Part shown: in pieces, positions 32,448 to 43,738 of the stretch
How the letters are laid out: every line of letters starts with the position of its first letter
How positions within the stretch are numbered: position 1 is the first letter of the stretch
The notes under the pieces: model-generated
The model's database searches: none
Told to the model about the DNA's origin: nothing
What the model saw: the letters and a program-made list of their open reading frames with translations, nothing else
Translations under genes and position numbers: made by a program
Assembly (NCBI GenBank): GCA_907165275.2
Contig: OU015649.1
Span: forward strand, 11,872,001-11,936,000
DNA length: 64,000 bases
Source of the DNA: Zygaena filipendulae
Lineage: Eukaryota; Arthropoda; Insecta; Lepidoptera; Zygaenidae
Direction of reading: 5' to 3'

Positions 32448-32453
32448 TTTATT
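32448..32453 (-). terminator. Possible polyadenylation signal of Ras-like gene
   Basis: AATAAA on the minus strand about 510 nt after the stop codon at 32962. Tentative. Confidence 0.25.
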
Positions 32454-32961
32454 ACATTTAAAGGTACCTGTACTTATTGTTAAGATAGATAAATGACGTC
32501 TATATCATGAAATTTAATTCTAAGTCATTTGAAATTTCATCTTTGGCACAGTTGTCGTTGAACCTGGAACTTTTCACTTTTGGTTAGAGATAATTGTCAT
32601 TATTGTCATTATCTTATCGTTATGAAAAACAATTTGGTGTACATACTATCTGTAATTTAAATCTAAAACATTAATTTACCTATACAAATATGAGTCAACG
32701 TGACGGTAGGATTGTGTATCAAAAGTTTTGAGCTAAGACTAGAAGTTACGTTCTTTGGTTTGTCTAATCATCTGCCGCATTCGGTGCCATCATTCGGACG
32801 CGCTGGGCTGGGACCGATCGATCACTAGTGTCACTTTACACGATGGTGGCAGAGAGCGGCGCGTGCGCAGCGAACCGAGCCGGCACGGGCAGGCAGGCGA
32901 GCCACGCGGCGCTGGCGCTGAAGAGGCATCAGCGCGCGCGGTGGGCGGGCGGCGCCGCCGG

Positions 32962-33065
32962 TCAGGGCGCGGCGGCGGCCAGCGGCGGGCGGGCAGGCGC
33001 GGGCACGCGCGGACACGCCACCACCGACCCGCTGCGGTTCATTTGACTATTGTTCGTTGCACCAC
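32962..33065 (-). CDS. Ras-like last exon (predicted)
   Basis: Acceptor CAAATGACAG in the phase required by the preceding exon. It yields GGATNNSQMNRSGSVVACPR then a Pro/Ala-rich end and TGA at 32964-32962. The polypyrimidine tract is weak, and a nearer acceptor (ending at 33047) would instead give a two-residue tail, so the exact C-terminus is uncertain. Confidence 0.55.
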
Positions 33066-36000
33066 CTGTCATTTGGATATTGTATAATATTAAACATCAT
33101 ATTTTTTTCATTTCACATCTCGACTGTCGTAATGTAAAAATATGTCGAAATGTTTTGGACAAAAGCTACAAGAGGATTAAGAAATAGTTATAGATAATCG
33201 TAGATATTTATAAATAAACAGTTCTGTTTCGGTTTGATTCATTTCGCCTACCCATTACAAAAACCAGCCTAACCTATCATGATGGACAAGAAAAGCTCAA
33301 ATTGGTTTATAATATACCTACCAGCTGACCCCCGCGGTTACATCCGCGGTAATTTTGAAGTTTCCGTGGAAATTTCGGGATAAAAAGTACCCTATGACAC
33401 TCAAGACTACCGTAGCTTCCTATAAGCATGAAAAAATTTTCAAAATCGGTTCAGTAGATCCAGAGATTACCACTACAAGGTCACAAACTCACAAACTCCA
33501 CCTTTTTATAATATCAGTCTAGATCCTTATGTAAATAAGATACGTACCTATAAGTGATCCCAACATCTTGGTGACGGAGAATTTGCGCGTGCGCTGCGGG
33601 GTGCGAACCTCGGCGAGCAAGCGGTCGACGCACCGGTAGAGGTCGTCTGAATTGTCAGCGACACTCGCCTCGCTGAACGACGCACCGAACGCAGCGCTCG
33701 TCGCTTGCCCCTCCTTCGTGGCCACCTGCAAACAAACACATTATCTGTATAAATAAATACATCAAAAACGGTGGAGACTGCGTGGAAAAATAAAGGTTCA
33801 GGAGGAGCATTCGTTTTACTTTCGTCTGTATCGCAGTAACAAATGGATCACATCAATTGAATCGCTTCTTTTTTGCCCAGCAAGCAAGTTACACGGTGAG
33901 AATAATGCTTTGCCTCATAACATGCTACGTGAACCATGAATAGAATTCAAGTGATAAAAGCTGTCCACTGACATCGCTATAATAGACAGCCACGTCAAAG
34001 TTTGCAGTACAGTAAACTTTATGCTAAGACAATAACATTCTATAGTAAAACTATTTGATGTGCGGGTAAAACGTGAGACGTAAACGTAAGACGTGTAATA
34101 CCTACATAGAATTTCACATCAAACATAAACTTTGTTATTACATTTTGATTGGTATCCAACTAAACATGTGACTGAATACAATGGCGTCAGAGATTCCATA
34201 CCAATGTCAAGTTGGTTCTTCACAATGAACTTCAACGTGCGGAGTTGATGAATTGGAAGAAAACATGTACAAGCAAATCATGTACGCGGTACATACATTG
34301 ATGTAAAAAAAAGTTTTACTTGGCTTACTTTTCATATTATACATATTATTATCTTACTGAAGATTTTGTTAATTGTCTTTTGACGTCAATATGGATATAG
34401 ATTTTGTTAAAAAACCCTTGTAATTAGGTTTTCTGGGCATACGAAAATATGCCAATAAACCGGCTTTTATAGGTGGTTTATAAGTTTAAACTTTAATTGT
34501 TTTGAACCCCTATCCAAGTAATAAGAGCCAATTATACTCACGCGACTATTATACACAAAGGTGTTTTGTGCAGTTTTGTGTTTTTCGTGAGCGGAATTGA
34601 CCCTCTGGTTGGATACGAGATTAAAATAATTTAAATGCAACGCAGACTGATAGAAATGAGAACTGACCTGTCTTAAATGGTCCAAGTCTGTCTTGTTTCC
34701 TAGGAGTGCGAGAGGCATGGGCGCGGAGTGACCGACGGTGCCGTGGGCAGGACTCCCGTTCGAAGGTCTCCTCAGGATGTTTAGCACTTCGGTAACATAC
34801 TCAAAACTACTGCGATCAGTCACAGAATATACTAAAAGGCATGCATCTGCCCATTGGACCTGTAACAAAAACGATATGAAATTAACTATGGTTATCTAGC
34901 CAAAAAGTACCGATCACTCATTATCATGTAACAAAACTGAAACAAAACTGAAAATATCATAGCAAACGATACAATGCCTTGAGGAAAATTATAAGCATTA
35001 GTATCTTATCAATGTTTGTTTCTTTGAGCTAAGAAAATGTCTTTATCTATTACGTTTTAACTATTAGCAGTAAGAGTATCTACAATTGTATTTGCTGTCT
35101 TAATATATCTCGGATTCTTTCCTAGGTGCTCTCTTTAACACAAATATTTCAGGCTAGACACAACGGCATGTAAAATGCGATATGGGTTCATGATAAATTA
35201 CACTGAGAGAACCAACATTCTATGTAGTTTAAAATAAGTCGTCTCACAAGTGGGCACTCCCACGCTTTTTCCAGAATTGACTTTTTGATTGGCATTGCTA
35301 ATTGTTAGCGAGACCGAGAAATGAAATACGTTTCATCCATTATCAGACGTAAACGTTTATGTAAGATAAGTGGGAGTTTTGTTTTCCCCTCGCCAATAGC
35401 AGATTGCTTCTGATACTTTTGCGGATTCAGTGACGCAATAATGATATAAAATTAAATTTAAGTATTACGCAACCAAAACATAGAATAAGATACGCATTCT
35501 AAGATATGAATTACAATAAGAACTTTTTAGACGTAATTCCAACGTTTATTAATAGAGAGAACATACCTACCAACCTATAACAACTTCAAAATGATATCGA
35601 GAAAAAAATCCGTTTATAATGAAGTAATGTAATGTTTGAAGGTTTAGCATTTCCATTTTCAATGATCGTAAACACTTACTGTTGTTCTTTGTAATTTCTG
35701 AGCAAGTATTTTTAAAGACTTCAAAGGGTCGCTGATGAAAAGCACCGGAAACAAACACTTGGTGCCGAGGTGAGATGGGACGTGAGAAGCAACCAACGTA
35801 CTTATACGTATTACGAGTTAGTTCCTTAGATTACTGACTGATGCCATAGCTCATATTATTTTTGTGACGATTAACCTAGTTGGCTTGACGTTAAAAGAGT
35901 TGAAAGATTATAGAAAAGTTTTGTTTACGGAAGAGACCGGTCGGCCGATTTTATTTAGATTTGTTTAGAAAACTATCGACAGCTGGACATTAAGCTTACT

Positions 36001-39000
36001 TTCTATCGATTAATCTTTTTCACATATCACAGTTTATATCACAGTTTATGATAGCAAAGCTAATGATAATCTTAAATGTAATACTGTATTATAAACCAAA
36101 CCAATAGCACGTTTAAAAAAAATACAAATATCTATGTAGACTTACAGAATGATTAACATACTTTTTTTCGTGATGAAAAGAGAACTATCATTTGTATTAG
36201 AAGAAAGTTTAATGGTACTTATTAAGTAAAATTAAGTAATTTTTAATATAGCAAAAGACGTTTTGTACAAGTTATATAGGGAAAAAATCAAGCAGTCGGC
36301 CATAATTTAACATATTATGATTTATGAAAAGAAAGTCTGTGGAAACTGAAAAACATTCCATTGGATATGATAATATAGTTGGTACCTACGTAATATTCTT
36401 TGTTGATGGCCAGCACTAATAGGCAACCTTTAGAATGTCGGTGACATTAAACACCCACACAACGATTTTTTTAAAGCCAACATCCTATATACTATAATAA
36501 AAGAGTAGAATCCGCGATTCTGTACATTGAATATTTTTACTTAAAATTGAGAGGGGTGATAAAAGAAGAGTAACCAAGCACAAAAAAAAGTTTTAAAAAT
36601 TCTTTTCTGTCTGTCTGTCTGTTCGCGATAATCTCCGAATCTACTGAACGGATTGTCATGCGTTTTCACAGGTAGATTGAGCTTAGCCTGGAGCTATATA
36701 TAGGCTTTGTTTCATTGAAATCGGATGTCGGGAAAAAAAGTTGTTGTATAAAAATCTTTCACGCGGGTGAAACCGCGGGGTACCTATGGCTAGTTTCTAA
36801 TAATTGTCTAGTCTATAGGTAATTAGCTTATAGCAATGAAATTATAAGTATAATATAAAAAGAGGTAGATATGGTACTAGGCACTAGCGCGCGGAAACTG
36901 AGGCCTTCAATTGCCCTTAATTAGGGGCTTTTCTTTGAACTGTTAGCAGATACCTATCTCTTTCTATTCCATAATTTCCGTATTTGCTTTCACATTCACA
37001 TGTACTTAGATATCTATATGTCAAAGCGGAACAATATTTGGACGCCATGTAGTATGAAGGTAGGTCATCCTGGTTTTACCTAATGATCTAAACTTCCATT
37101 TCGATTTCATTTCATAATGACTACAGTTATGATTTTAAACCATATAAATTGATAACTACCTAATACAGAAAAAATCTTTTATGAATTGATATTTTAAATA
37201 AATATGATGAAGATAGGTATCATGCAAATTTTTACCTGTTCCGCCGGAAATTTGTCCAAATTTGATCCAGAAACATCTATTACTTCTAATTCTATTGTCG
37301 TTCCATTAATTGGCACTATTTGTCTATAAAGTAGATCTGAAACAAGCAACAGACGAGTTTAAAAATCACTGTTTCATTTTACGAGCATATACTAGTTCAT
37401 GTACCAGGCACAAGATATACCTACCGACTGTAACAATGGAAGATGTGTAATAAATACTTGAATACTTGAATACTTAAGTAAATAAGAGTAATATCTAAAT
37501 AATAATAAAACAAACCTGTGTTTGAATGATATTCTCCGATGTATCTCCTTGTTAAATAACGAACAATTAGAGCTGAAACAATAGAAATGATGGATATTAG
37601 GAAACTGATGTCGCTTCTCAGGAAACGTTATTCCGAGTTCGTTAAAAATTTGATATACAAATATTTTGATTGCACTCTCTCGGGGTCCCTTGAAATTGGA
37701 AAAGTAACCCGGAAACATGTCCGCATGATTGAGCTACCCAGGTTACATTATTTTGTTCCCGTTCCCAATAAAGCCACTACTGCGCGCAATTCGGCCTTCC
37801 CTCGATTATACCTATACACCAACCTCACAGACTAACAACTGGATAATATACTCAACTCCATAAGTTATATCGTTTTAAAAAACGTTGATAATTGACCGTT
37901 CTCTTCAATGTATTTGCACTTTTGCAAGTCACTGTGCTTACGAATATTCATCCGCCCACGGTCCAGGAGCCCCCGCTACAAAATTTCCCAAGGGTATATA
38001 CCTACAAGTTGTTGTTTTAGTACATTTCAATGTTCATTAGTTTGTGAAGAAAATTATCATGAATAAGTCCCGGTAACATTAATGTCAGCGGAGCAGCTTG
38101 AAAGACAATATTAAAATACCGTTCGTAATTTATTGCCATCTTGATATTATTCATGAATTTGTAAATTACCTGAGCCCTTTTGAAATAAATCAACATAATT
38201 TTCATGAGAAACGTGCTTCTAGACTAATTTACTCCATTGATTCTTTCAGAATGTTGATAAAGGAAACATACGGTGGTGTTACATCATGGCGTAAGTAGAA
38301 TGGGTTACTGGAATACTGACCTGACGTGACTGAGTCACTACAGTTTATGTAATACCAATAATGTGGGTCACTATCTTGGCCATTTCAAATTTTCAGTATG
38401 TTAGCGTAAAGTGTGCTCCTATTTATTCACCTAATTTTGTGTATGAATATATTTATGAATGTAACACGATGATGGATAAGATTTACAACTACAGTGATGT
38501 AGAGTCACGACGTTAGTACTTATTTTGAGATCAGTAGAACAGGCAGGTAAAGCATCCAATCCATTCATCCGAGCAATTTGATTCAAAGACGATTGGATTA
38601 GCGCAGCGGTTATCAAAAAATTTGCTAGTTCTAGTTTCGATTCCCGGTGGTGGTGAACTTTGTGTGTTGAACATAGGGTACTACACTCCAGCTTATTTTG
38701 GGATCAGGTAGATCTGTATGTTATGAAAAGTGTTAATTATTTTTTATGTAAGTACAAAACATTATTTTAATCAAGGTTTTATGAATTTGTAAATACCTAC
38801 GAGAAAGATTTTTAATTAACTTTTCAACGAGGATTTACCAACGAGGATATCATATTTAGCAATTTTTTTTTTTTAAATATAATAAGTAGCTACTTACTAG
38901 TACGTTAAAGTAAACGTAAAATAAAAAAATACCAACATTTGAATTCGATTAGAGGACTTTTTTTAGTATGTAACAAAAACAATTGCTGTCGGTATTATTT

Positions 39001-39102
39001 ATTGATAATATATTTTTCTTAAATCTTACCTGATTTTCCAACCCTGGAGCTCCCTATGACTGCGACACGTACGCGAGGCGGACTGGCACGCTCGTCCCGC
39101 AT
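32962..39102 (-). CDS. RASL11/RERG-like Ras-related small GTPase, six coding exons
   Basis: Exons 39102-39030, 37572-37516, 37336-37236, 34859-34668, 33725-33548 and 33065-32962 join in phase to 234 residues. The P-loop is GSSRVGKS (17-24), and helix 1 with switch I reads ALIVRYLTRRYIGEYHSNTD, then LLYRQIVPINGTTIELEVID. The DxxG motif is DVSG (64-67), followed by WADACLLVYSVTDRSSFEYV, the base-recognition motif NKTD (132-135) and a weak G5 (FSEASV). The switch I Thr of Ras is Asn42 and the catalytic Gln is Ser68, as in atypical RASL11-type members. The tail is basic (RTPQRTRKFSVTKMLGSLI) and ends Pro/Ala-rich without a CAAX cysteine, so no prenylation is expected. RERG/RASL proteins act as growth-related regulators; the specific role here is unknown. 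The last exon is the least certain. Confidence 0.87.
33317..33524 (-). mobile_element. Helitron-like element in Ras-like intron 5
   Basis: CCCCGCGGTTACATCCGCGG hairpin, GGGATAAAAAGTACCCTATG, GTAGCTTCCTATAAGCATGA and 5' end TTTTATAATATCAGTCTAGA. It ends 24 nt from the donor of exon 33725-33548. Confidence 0.75.
33548..33725 (-). CDS. Ras-like exon: last fold helix and basic tail
   Basis: Acceptor TTTGTTTGCAG, donor ATAG|GTACGT. It encodes VATKEGQATSAAFGASFSEA to TRKFSVTKMLGSLI. Confidence 0.9.
33726..34667. other. Ras-like intron 4
   Basis: AT-rich, no recognised repeat or exon. Confidence 0.5.
34668..34859 (-). CDS. Ras-like exon: NKxD motif
   Basis: Acceptor TTTGTTACAG, donor ACAG|GTCAGT. 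It encodes VQWADACLLVYSVTDRSSFE through LALLGNKTDLDHLRQ, with a Gly/Ser/His-rich insert (SNGSPAHGTVGHSAP). Confidence 0.93.
34860..37235. other. Ras-like intron 3
   Basis: 2.4 kb, AT-rich. Contains one Helitron-like copy at 36487-36793 and otherwise no recognised structure. Confidence 0.5.
36487..36793 (+). mobile_element. Helitron-like element, CTGTCTGTCTG subfamily
   Basis: 5' TATACTATAATAAAAGAGTA, internal CTGTCTGTCTGTCTGTTCGC and CTACTGAACGGATTGTCATG, 3' hairpin CACGCGGGTGAAACCGCGGG and CTAG. Related to 61846-62051. Confidence 0.7.
37236..37336 (-). CDS. Ras-like exon: beta 2-3 and DxxG
   Basis: Acceptor TTGTTTCAG, donor ACAG|GTAAAA. It encodes LLYRQIVPINGTTIELEVID then VSGSNLDKFPAEQ. 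Confidence 0.9.
37516..37572 (-). CDS. Ras-like exon: helix 1 and switch I
   Basis: 57-nt microexon. Acceptor ATTGTTTCAG, donor CACAG|GTTTG. It encodes LIVRYLTRRYIGEYHSNT, the segment that must follow GKS in any Ras fold. Phases match both neighbours. Confidence 0.88.
37573..39029. other. Ras-like intron 1 (between start exon and switch I exon)
   Basis: 1.46 kb intron, empty except for the SINE at 38585-38740. Confidence 0.5.
38585..38740 (+). mobile_element. tRNA-derived SINE
   Basis: Pol III promoter pair: A-box-like TGGATTAGCGCAGCGGTTA and B-box-like GTTTCGATTCCCGG about 30 nt apart, followed by a tRNA-unrelated body (ACACTCCAGCTTATTTTGGG) as in insect SINEs. The 5' half is tRNA-like, but I do not see the full cloverleaf of a working tRNA. 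Confidence 0.55.
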
Positions 39103-39121
39103 GTTTGAGAATGTGACAGCC
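39030..39121 (-). CDS. Ras-like exon with start codon and P-loop
   Basis: Acceptor TTGTTTTAG then 19 nt of leader and ATG at 39102. It encodes MRDERASPPRVRVAVIGSSR and VGKS. Donor CAG|GTAAG. The coding part is 39102-39030. The upstream acceptor means a separate leader exon exists. Confidence 0.88.
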
Positions 39122-39311
39122 CTAAAACAACACATAAATAGCGTTGAATAGCGTTATACTTAAAACATAAAACTAATTAGCACCAGAAATGGTTTGGACT
39201 TATCCTGAAAACAAAACTTTTTCTTGGTAAATAGGATAACGATTGATTATTTCTAAATAGAGTACGTCGGCTTACGTAATCGGCGGTATAGGTACGGCTT
39301 TCACTGGAAAA

Positions 39312-39412
39312 TAGCTGATGTTAAAGGTAACTTAAGCTACTATTATTTTAGAAAAAAATAGTTCCGCAGGATTTCCGAAACTCACGCGGTTAAAACCGCG
39401 GGGCACAGCTAG
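39312..39412 (+). mobile_element. Helitron-like 3' part
   Basis: AGTTCCGCAGGATTTCCGAA, ACTCACGCGGTTAAAACCGC and GGGGCACAGCTAG end. Confidence 0.65.
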
Positions 39413-39810
39413 TTAAATTAATAAGAAACTAGTGCGCACAAATAACAAATTTGGGAATAATGTAAACCCAACAATAACAATTAATGGTACTTTGGTAGGT
39501 ACTAAGTTTCTTTATTTTAAACTAGATTTCTTAAACCTAAATATAAGAGTAGATAATTTTAACCATAATTTATAATCTCATCAAAAGCATACTATACGCC
39601 ACTGAATATTGAGACGCAGTTGGTTTCTGATGATATCCGTCCGTCTAAATATTAGGTACATTTTTTTTTACTTCATAAATCTATTAAAACCAGACGTGCA
39701 TTTTTATCTTACTGCTCTAACAAATGAAGTAAACATTATTAATTGTACTTTATAGAACAACGTAATTTTTTTATCAATGTGTTTTATATTTTTTTTTTAA
39801 TTATTCAAAT

Positions 39811-40020
39811 ACTAGCTGTTTCCTGCGGTTTCACCCGCCGTGTTCATTTCAAAGTTTCCGCGAGGTTTCCGATATAAAAAGTACCTTATGTCCTTTTCTA
39901 TACCGCTGACAACGGATATGCAAATTTGTATGATGATGATTTATGATAAATAGCTAGTTAAAGAGTGAAAGCGTAACAAACGAACAAACGACCAAACTCA
40001 CATTTGCATTTATAATATTG
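39811..40020 (-). mobile_element. Helitron-like element
   Basis: CTAG/TGCGGTTTCACCCGC end, TATAAAAAGTACCTTATGTC, TAACAAACGAACAAACGACC and 5' end TTTATAATATTG. Confidence 0.75.
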
Positions 40021-42540
40021 AAGATTGTCTGTGAGGTTTTTACACAATGTGCGAATGATAAACGCTAGTGCGACACACGAGAATGCAGAAGACTGTATTT
40101 TTAGTTACAAGTAGTCGGGTACAGGAGCGGATGCGGCAATCTACGCAAGTAACACCCACTGGTTGGTTGAATAACCCTACAACAGCATTATTTCAAAATT
40201 ACTAATTAAAGAAAACAAATACGTAGCTAACTTAACATGACTAGGTAGTAGGTATGATGACATGTCACATGACTAACTGAATCATGTGCTAAACTGAATA
40301 AGTTATTCTTCTGAGGTGCTAAATTAACATTTGATCTCACAGTCATTGTTTGGTGTAATTTTAGACATCTTTAATGAAGGTACGTCGTAAACAGAACGTC
40401 TACATTCAACATTAAAAAATGTGTTCTCGTAAAAAAAAATCCTTGACTTCGCCACAACTTGGCAAAGAGAAAAATTCTTAAATTTACACTTCCCCAACAT
40501 CAACCTTCTCAAGATCAAAGATCTTCAAACAGAACTCTATCAATACAACATGATTACTGGCAGGTGATATAGAATGTGATGACTCCATGGATGACAGACA
40601 TGGTAATCACTAATCATAATCTCAAAATTGTATTGCCTCATAAAAAAACAATGCACACAACTTATTCCGTTCATTGACAAAACTATAGAATTATTAATCT
40701 CTTATTACATTATTTTACACAAAATAAATTACGTTTGGTCTCTACATAAGCATCGTTGAAAAAATGTTTAGAAAAGAAAAAAAAGCAGAATCAGTTTCCG
40801 ATGTCTCGCTTCGTACGTTGTGTTGTCGACAACTTTTATGAACGTTGGCGCCAAATAAATAATTATATACGTACAATTATAAAGCTGCCAAAAGAATTCA
40901 AACTCTGCGTACCTACTGTTCCTTATTTTATTTTTTCCACATTATCTTGACTTTGTTCAAATATCTTATTTAATTTATTTGAGTCACGGGTGTATATAGA
41001 ATTTAAGTACGGATTTATGCCTATTTATACTTTTTGAGTAAACAGGAAGCACCCTTCAAAAACTAAAAGGAGGGACATTACTCCAGATATGTCTGAATAT
41101 TACATTTGTCCCAGTATGTAGTCAAATGAGTTAATGCAATGCTACTTTAGTGGAAATAATAATTCCAAACATTTGTTGAATTTCAAGCAGTGTAGAGAAT
41201 TCGATGAGCAGACAGACATTGGAAGCTGATTTGCAGAAAATATTAAGGAACTGCTATTGCGATTGTAAAGTTTAGTGTTCAGGAATCAATGTCAAATTCA
41301 AGTTTCATATACCTGAATAATACGTTAATGATGCTTTTAACAATTTAATATCTATTGTTTATCTTTGTAAGGCTCTATCTTTAGCCCTTAATCGTAGGTC
41401 TCAGAGAATCTTAGTTAGAAGAGACATTGAAAAATATAAATAGCCGAATGCTATTTTTGATTGTCTGCGAAACCTATTGGTTTATCTAATATTACCTACT
41501 TCATATAATAAGTAGGCATGGGACACGTGATATATCATTTATTCTTATTTCATCTGTTCGCGCCGTACCCACGTAAAGTAGTTTTTCTTCGTTACATTAT
41601 ATTTTCGGACCACATTTACGTCTTATCGTATGTAAAGATGTAAATGTCAGATGTGTAGCCTGTAAACCTAGTTACGACGGAATGAAATAAACAATTTTTA
41701 TTGGTTAGATTAGAACCTATAAGTGTTTTTCTTAAATTTTAATAAAATTATAATATATAAGTAAATATTTATATTTTTTTTAAAATCGTGAATATTTTGT
41801 TATGGTTAACAGGCAGGGCGTTTAACCACAGCCCACCTGAATGTCATGTGACAGTGTGACCTATCTAATTTTTACTAATTCAATAAATTTGAAAGTGTCT
41901 GTTTATTTACTACATAATTATCACTGCAACCAGCAATGGAATGACATGCTTTTTTGTACATGAGGGCTGTTAGCGCTGCAGATTAATTATTATCCTGATA
42001 GTGGAGTTCCTGAGGGAGTACGTAATTGGAGACGATTGATATCCTCTAGTAAGACCTGTTGTCCAAGAGCCTCTTACTATTAAAAGTTACGTTATTTATG
42101 TGAACGTAAATTGTTACCCCAAGGATTGTTATTTGAGCCTCCATTAATTTGTAAATTCATGAAGGTCGGCTCCTTCTTCGTGAAGTTACGCGTCACGCGC
42201 TTTAATTCCTCCGAAGTGAAGGCTAGACGCCGAGATTCAGCGTCCTTGAGTCACGTCAATTCTATAAAAACACTGTTCGAAGGACACTTGCTTGATAAGT
42301 AAGAAAATCCTTTCTTCCAATAATAACTACGAAACAAGTTTTCCATTCTTGAACTTTTAAATAATTCATGATTTGTTGGATAGGCAACGAATCATTAAAT
42401 TATATTAATCATCCACGCAATAAATTTGACAACAGTACATTACGATCCAAGTGCGTAATGTTGGTTATAACTCACTAGGCGAGAGCGTAGTGGAGCCGAG
42501 TGTGTATAACCATATTACGCACGTGTATCGTACGATGTTT

Positions 42541-42806
42541 TTCAACACACTCTTGTGAGGGCGCTGAGATAAGGTTGGTATATTAAAGTAGGCACATTAA
42601 CTTAACGTAAGTTGCGGAAAGCCGTCACAAAGTAGGTGAAAGTGTATAAAGTAGATACAAATAATATCTAAAATAAGGAGGTAAACTGACCATGTTATAA
42701 CCCACTAGTGAGTTATAGCGACGTATAACTCACGCGTGTTTTAAAAGCTGCTTTATATATCTAAAACCAGTGAGTTTAGATGTGCTTTATGAAAGAGTGT
42801 GTTGAA
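42541..42806. repeat. Foldback with TTCAACACACTCTT ends
   Basis: 14-bp perfect inverted ends (42541-42554 and 42793-42806), preceded and followed by T/A-rich runs. The interior carries several GTTATAACTCACTA-like motifs, also seen just outside at about 42472. Confidence 0.6.
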
Positions 42807-42998
42807 CAAGATTTTTTTTTTACAATCAAACACTTTATGTTAAATTACTGTTAAAAATAACAAACTAGATGATAATAAACCTAGTGAACAAGATCATAAA
42901 ACGTGTACTGCAGTTCATGCCATTATTTATGTTTACTTGTTCCCAATTTGAACATTATACTGGCTGCAATAGACATAGCTATTACGATTATACATTTA

Positions 42999-43194
42999 CT
43001 AGCTGTCCCCCGCGGTTTCACTCGCGTTAATTTCGGAGTTCTCTTGGAGATTCTGGGATAGAAAGTGAGTTATGCCCTTTTTTACCTCTGACAACGTGTA
43101 TTTAAAATTTCATGATGATCGGTTGCGTCATTAAGACGTGAAAGCGTAACAAATGAACAAACAAACTCACTTTCGCGTTTATAATAGTAAGGAT
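42999..43194 (-). mobile_element. Helitron-like element
   Basis: CTAG, CCCCGCGGTTTCACTCGCG, TCTGACAACGTGTATTTAAA, GTAACAAATGAACAAACAAA and 5' end TTATAATAGTAAGGAT. Confidence 0.8.
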
Positions 43195-43479
43195 CCATTC
43201 GCTATTTCAGAGTAGTTAATTGAACGAAAATCGACAATTTCATTCATGAGCTTGGTACATATTACATATAATATCGTTTGAGACTAGTCACTCTAGTGAA
43301 GAAAGGAAATTTTGTTATTGCCTTGACGACTTTGATGAAAGGCCTTCAATTTTAACTACGTAGTTTATAATCAAAAGAAGGCAGTGTTCCTGTAGGGAAT
43401 ATGATATAAGATGTTCGTTGATAACTAGTTATTTATGTCTGCACTTTGCTGTTTATTAAATCTCTGCTGAAGTCTTACG

Positions 43480-43575
43480 GGCGGTCTTATTAATGTTAAT
43501 TGGCATTTAACTAATTAAGTTAAATTTAGTTAAATGCCAACTAACATTAATTTAATGAACGTCTCTGAGTACGGC
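43480..43575. repeat. Relative of the 29-kb foldback core
   Basis: TTAATGTTAATTGGCATTTA and its mirror TTAAATGCCAACTAACATTAA, then GAACGTCTCTGAGTACGGCA, as in the 161-bp units at 29049. Confidence 0.65.
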
Positions 43576-43738
43576 AGTTAATGTTTGCTGGTATAAATGC
43601 ATGCAAGTGATAAAGGAAGTTTAGAATACCATTGTACATAAGTACCTTCTAGTTATTTGAATCGATATGGTGTGTGTGAAAAATATTAAATCAATATTGC
43701 CGTGATCGAAGTAACCTTAATAGTACGGACCGCCAAGA

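Larger units (their letters stand above)
28832..32961. other. Intergenic region between bHLH and Ras-like genes
   Basis: Holds the nested foldback at 29027-29402 and MITE copy 3 at 30958-31289. The rest is AT-rich with no exon that I can recognise, and includes the 3' UTR of the Ras-like gene at its right end. Confidence 0.5.

Noticed and set aside
32831..33016. Arg/Ala-rich minus-strand ORF
   Set aside because: Its frame does not match the phase left by the preceding Ras-like exon. It is an open shadow of a GC-rich block.
36606..36625. CTGT microsatellite as an independent feature
   Set aside because: It is part of a Helitron subfamily that carries the same CTGTCTG run at 61890.
38585..38660. 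Possible tRNA gene
   Set aside because: A and B boxes are present but acceptor and anticodon stems do not form a convincing cloverleaf, and the sequence runs on into a SINE-like body.
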